DNA of 64,000 bases from Drechslerella dactyloides (taxonomy: Eukaryota; Ascomycota; Orbiliomycetes; Orbiliales; Orbiliaceae): assembly GCA_020064725.1 (NCBI GenBank), contig JAGTWJ010000006.1:2666001-2730000 (forward strand), read 5' to 3'. Positions 60,057 through 64,000 of the stretch are shown piece after piece; the first letter of the stretch is position 1, and every line of letters begins with the position of its first letter. The position numbers were made by a program, and so were the translations under genes. The notes under the pieces were generated by a model. That model saw nothing but the letters and a program-made list of their open reading frames with translations. It was not told the DNA's origin and searched no databases.

Positions 60057-60888
60057 TACTGATTGCGCCGCCCAGTGTGGTGGAGGCTATGATTCAATGA
60101 AAGGTATGATTGGACAGGGAAAGGGCGCCGTCGATAGTCTCGTTTCTGACGATTCTCAGATTGGCGTACAGGAGCTCTGCAGCTCTGCTCATGAAGCACC
60201 ATGTAGTTAATCACGATCAGGGGTCAATCCCAACGTCACCCTACACATAGCAAAGGCTTGAACGTCTGCAAATTCTTCCCCAGAAGTGCAATTACGTGTT
60301 AAGTTTCCAGAGCTTCCGGAAAAGTCGTTGCTATATGATATTCTCTGAATGTCGGGTCCGATGGGGTTCTTACCACCCATTTGCTATCACACATATCGAC
60401 GCTGCCCAGCAGCCCGATCAGATTCACCTGTGGTCCAGTTACATGTATAATTTACAAGCCTCAACGAGCCTAAGGCGTAGGAAGCCATCATCCCTCATTC
60501 TACGAGATGGGCAGTAGAGATGGAATCGATTTATTCAAGCTCGGATTCCCGTCTATCATCAATCCTGACAAGATACCAGCAACCACCGCTAACTTTGCAC
60601 ACGCAAGTAGACTTGAGATGAACCAATCTAGTGTGACAAATCATCTCTATCGGACAGAAGCTTACCGCCCATCTCCAACAAAGAGCTTCTCAATAACTAC
60701 AGGCGCATTTGAGCGGAGGCACCTAACAATTATAGTCTCGGAGCAGATCTATAGCAGTCCTTTACAAAGAAACCTACATGTCAGAATAAGAGGGCATCTA
60801 GCAGAATATTAAGAGCGCTCATAGTGGCGTCTCCCTCTAATATATATGGGCGTCAACAGCTGGAGATTGACGGGATCAATATGATATG

Positions 60889-60904
60889 ATCTCATCAGCC
60901 AGAC
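60889..60904 (-). repeat. dispersed 16-bp motif, degenerate copy
   Basis: ATCTCATCAGCCAGAC followed by GCAGAAGCGC; same layout as the other copies with four changes. Confidence 0.5.
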
Positions 60905-61270
60905 GCAGAAGCGCTTAAGCGCAGCCGCGACAGTATATATATGATCTCTGCTCTTATAATGAGCCCAAAATATTGACTGAAATTTAGGCCCAACTTTCGA
61001 GAATCTGCTTCCTTGCCGCAGGTTGGCAAGTATGGAGACCAGAGAGCCAACACAGAGTGCTTTACCAGCAGTCTCGAACATGAATGGTACTATAGTTTTT
61101 ATATAGGTGGGAAAAGTGTTATGATCCCGCGGCCGCCACAGTCGGATGTTCAGTAAGCCCTAATATCTTCTGCTTCACCCTCTACAAAAACTGGAACTAG
61201 AAATCTGTTTATATTCCTCAGAGATTTCTAATTATAGACCAAAGTCCCGCAATGCAAATTTCTCTGCGGA

Positions 61271-61286
61271 GTCCTCAAGTACATGT
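61271..61286. repeat. 16-bp perfect palindrome
   Basis: CAAGTACATGTACTTG around 61274, sharing the AAGTACATGTACTT core of the palindrome at 55862. Position is accurate to a few bases. Confidence 0.7.
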
Positions 61287-62011
61287 ACTTGTGAGTGAAA
61301 GAAGGCACTTATCAGCTACCCATATTGACCCAGCCTAGTAACAAGCCCAGATGAGAACTAATATGGTCGTACTCCATATAAAATAGTTGCAGCCTGTAGC
61401 GTACATACTTGCATTCTATTACACTTTATGAATGGGGATTACACTAACAGACACATCATTATTGCAAGGATGTGGACCAAACTAGGGCCACCAATTACTC
61501 CATTCAGGAGAGTGCATTGTTACCTGCGCCATCACTGGTTACATAGCGGCCACGGCCATCTCGATATGATTTTGCTAAGATATACACCATCGCGCCGCGC
61601 ACTCCAATATCTGCCAACTGTTTCCTGCACATTATTCGATATTCCAGGTCACCCTGATGTTCGAAGTTCCCAACCTGCATACTGATGCTGGACCGGTTTT
61701 GGGAAAGCGGTGGCTTATTGTCGAGAATGCGACGTTCCTAGATCTATCAATTAGTGTTATTTAAATTCTCAAATCACCATTAACAGCATGCAGATCCCAA
61801 GGATTGAACTGGGGATGTTTTCTGATAGACAGAAGAGCCTAGAGCTGTCACTCCTATTATAGGAGAACCTTAGTCTGCGTATATCCTGTCATTTTCAACC
61901 AAGGAGCAGCCTGCAGCCCAAGGGCCCCAAACGAGCATTAACAATGCCTTGTGCGGCAAATACGAGACAAAAGACGCATTGCAATACAGCTTCCAATTTT
62001 GGATAGACCTG

Positions 62012-62027
62012 GTCTCGTAAACCAGAT
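62012..62027 (-). repeat. dispersed 16-bp motif, copy 11
   Basis: GTCTCGTAAACCAGAT followed by CGCAC, the same junction as in the copy at 58068. Confidence 0.75.
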
Positions 62028-62951
62028 CGCACCATAGACCCTATGCATAGCTATGATCAGCTGAGGCGCTACCCAATAGATGCTTCGTAAGACCGGGCTA
62101 CGCTTGAGGAGCTAGCGGTCGCAGTTCTGAAACCTGGAGACAAAGAAACAGCACTGAAGCTCTCTTTCCCTATATTCCCTAAATATCTTGCTGACTTGTA
62201 TCTAACTATTCCTTCGAATTTAGTACCAAATTTATATAAGTAATTATATATAGTGCAGTTAGAATTGATATCATGATATATATATCTTATCATTAAGCCC
62301 ATAATGATAATCAAAGCCGTTATATTGACCACCAACTCGTATAAACATCCCAAATATAAGATATCCGTGCTGATCTGCATTCCACACATATTTATTACTA
62401 GTAAGTGAACTGGAGGTCCCGAAAGAAAGATGCGCAACCATTTTTCAAGATCTTCCGCCGTAGGAGGCTTGCAGAGGCGTGCTATATTATATTATCTTGC
62501 GTTTGAAAAACCCCCACTTGCAGTCAGGGATATATGCATAATGGCAGAAGAGGCTCTGCATGGCTGCTGGGTAGGGTCGTTGTTGGTCGCCAGGGTTTTA
62601 AAACATCCCGGTAATGTTTGGCAGGTTCCAGTTTCCGTGGTGAGCAACGGGATCCATTATAGGAACCTAAAACTAAGTAAGTATACATTCACACATAAGA
62701 TCATATTATAGATTCAAGCCCTAGTGTTTGGCTCCGAGCTCTGATGCTCAAAAGATAACAGGAAACGGTGCATTTCTAAATGGTAGCTCGAGTCTCAAGC
62801 TCTATCGTGAGATGATGATTCAGCTGCCTGACAGTCATCTTCATCTCGCTTACATACTGCCCTGGAATGTTGCACGGAAGCCTCGTATTTCGGTTTACTA
62901 ATAAAAGCAGGTGAGCTAAGTGAGACAATGGCCCAGATAATTTTTTCACAA

Positions 62952-63014
62952 GGTACCTAGGTTGGGTGGCTCGTGATCGATAAGCTTATAAGTACCTAGG
63001 TACCTACCTATCCC
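62952..63014. repeat. GGTACCTAGGT repeat cluster
   Basis: GGTACCTAGGTTGGGTGG and, 40 bp on, AGTACCTAGGTACCTACC face each other as imperfect inverted copies. Similar tracts occur at 20352 and 53175. Confidence 0.65.
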
Positions 63015-63323
63015 AAGCCAGCCCACAAGATATCTATAGATTTATTCCAAAACTCCCCTGTCGTCAAGACTCCAAAATTCGGCGCAGTTGCCACTAGTTC
63101 GTATTATGCAGTCAAGCCTCAATTAAACCATGAACAATGGGGTATCGGTAGCTTATCGATCCCAGGCCCTTCATTAATCAGAAGCCTGATAGCATCAATA
63201 TAATAGTACACCGAAAGCAGCTCGTATCATACAAGATCGGCTGCCTTTAGCCAGCTGGTATCTGCATATACATGGGCGTTTCCGGGTTCGACATCACTGA
63301 TATCAAACGGACGAGTATCCGAG

Positions 63324-64000
63324 ATGGTGTGGGGGATTAAACCAACCAATGTGATTGTAAGTATATCCTCCATAATTCAGGGCAGCTAAACTGGACTTTC
63401 AAAATTCTGCTCATATCATCTGTTGAGACCATCTCTTCAGGAATGTGACGGTTTCTGTAGCTAGATCTAGGCTAACAAATCTATTAACAGGTTATCGAGT
63501 GGACGTTCGCTGCACTAGCAACGTGTTTTGTCTTGCTCCGAATATACATACGCAATCGCAAGCCTCGGAGCCTCGGCAGAAGATTCAAGATTGCGACGTT
63601 CAATCACAGTGACTGGATTATCGCCATTACTCTGCTCTGCTTTTATTTGACGGCATCCTGCGACACTGTCATGGTTACAGGGGGCTTCGGCGACGAGCGA
63701 TTAAACCTGCATCACAGCCGCCACGATCCGGACACTGCTTATAAGCGGTTGCCCAGAGAAAGGTTAATCGTACTATTGCAGGTGCTATTCTTCTCAACAC
63801 TACCATACTATTTCTCGCTGTGGGGAGTAAAGCTATACTTCCTGACTCTATACTACAAGATAGTCGACCCGAGCATTCTTCCTACACAGAGGTTCCTATT
63901 GCATATCCTCTCTGTGATAGTAGGTCTAACATGTCTTGTGTGGATCTTTCTCAATATGCTCTGGTGCATCCCTGTGTCTAAGAATTGGGACGTCAGCGAC
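63324..64000 (+). CDS. PTH11-like/rhodopsin-domain integral membrane protein, 5' part (runs off the right edge)
   Basis: Fungal seven-span membrane protein of the PTH11-like class, some members of which act as G-protein-coupled receptors for surface or nutrient cues. A short first exon (63324-63356, MVWGIKPTNVI) joins through a 134-bp GT-AG intron to an exon that is open from 63491 to the window end, giving 181 residues here. Three spans are visible or begun: IEWTFAALATCFVLLRIYIR, then DWIIAITLLCFYLTASCDTV, and FSTLPYYFSLWGVKLYFLTL with a further span after the LPTQRFLLH segment. The R-x-Y-x-R after span 1, the H-x-D-W before span 2 and the FSTLPYYFSLW-GVKLYFLTLYY loop fit the fungal rhodopsin-domain family. 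A longer ATG-led frame upstream (near 63273) ends in a stop, so 63324 is the better start. The 3' part is missing. Confidence 0.82.

Larger units (their letters stand above)
60057..63323. other. gene-poor, AT-rich region
   Basis: About 3.3 kb without a supported gene. The first ~200 bp may still be the 3' part of the decayed gene (frame reading GGGYDSMKGMIGQGKGAVDS near 60077). It also contains motif copies at 60889 and 62012, a palindrome at 61271, and the GGTACCTAGG cluster at 62952-63014. Confidence 0.45.

Noticed and set aside
1..64000. CRISPR array, rRNA operon, bacterial operon structure or intact transposon
   Set aside because: No regularly spaced direct repeats, no rRNA-like sequence, and no transposase or reverse transcriptase motif in any frame; the genes are spliced fungal genes.

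Overview
The window is nuclear DNA of a filamentous ascomycete (Pezizomycotina). The evidence is short spliceosomal introns of about 50-200 bp with GT(A/G)NGT donors and TAG/CAG acceptors, two Zn(II)2Cys6 regulators, a hybrid histidine kinase of the Sln1 type, a PTH11-like receptor, and secreted proteins with Kex2 (KR) sites. The class cannot be fixed from the sequence alone; Dothideomycetes or Eurotiomycetes are reasonable guesses. No rRNA, tRNA, CRISPR array, virus or intact transposon was recognised. Gene models below were spliced by hand, and every stated junction keeps the frame.

Layout. 0-1.7 kb: 5' part of an MFS drug-type transporter (-), cut by the window edge. 4.2-6.5 kb: ZGRF1/Dbl2-like protein (-). 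8.6-9.0 kb: an unrecognised 142-aa protein (+) with a poly(A) leader. 10-11.6 kb: F-box-like protein with an acidic tail (-). 12.3-18.7 kb: two divergent Zn2Cys6 regulators with matching intron positions around the zinc cluster. 18.7-22.8 kb: long gene-free stretch with repeats. 22.8-27.0 kb: Sln1-type osmosensor kinase (+). 28.5-30.1 kb: DMT-superfamily transporter (+). 33.6-35.1 kb: secreted RNase T2 (+). 35.3-36.4 kb: NUDIX hydrolase (-) with a possible mitochondrial presequence. 36.9-37.7 kb: secreted, Kex2-processed protein (-). 42.1-45.8 kb: large RING-finger protein (+). 47.7-48.2 kb: tyrosine-rich secreted precursor with several dibasic sites (+). 49.2-50.6 kb: CCCH zinc finger plus leucine-rich-repeat protein (-). 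52.0-53.1 kb: unrecognised 178-aa four-exon protein (-). 53-63 kb: gene-poor and AT-rich, with one decayed gene near 59-60 kb. 63.3 kb to the end: start of a PTH11-like membrane protein (+).

The genes do not form an obvious metabolic cluster. They look like a mixture of housekeeping and signalling genes (osmosensing, ubiquitin, DNA repair) and accessory secreted or membrane proteins. The main unexplained signal is a 16-bp imperfect palindrome, consensus GTCTGGYTTRCGAGAC, found at least 13 times in both orientations and only between genes. It is the best candidate for an undescribed element here.
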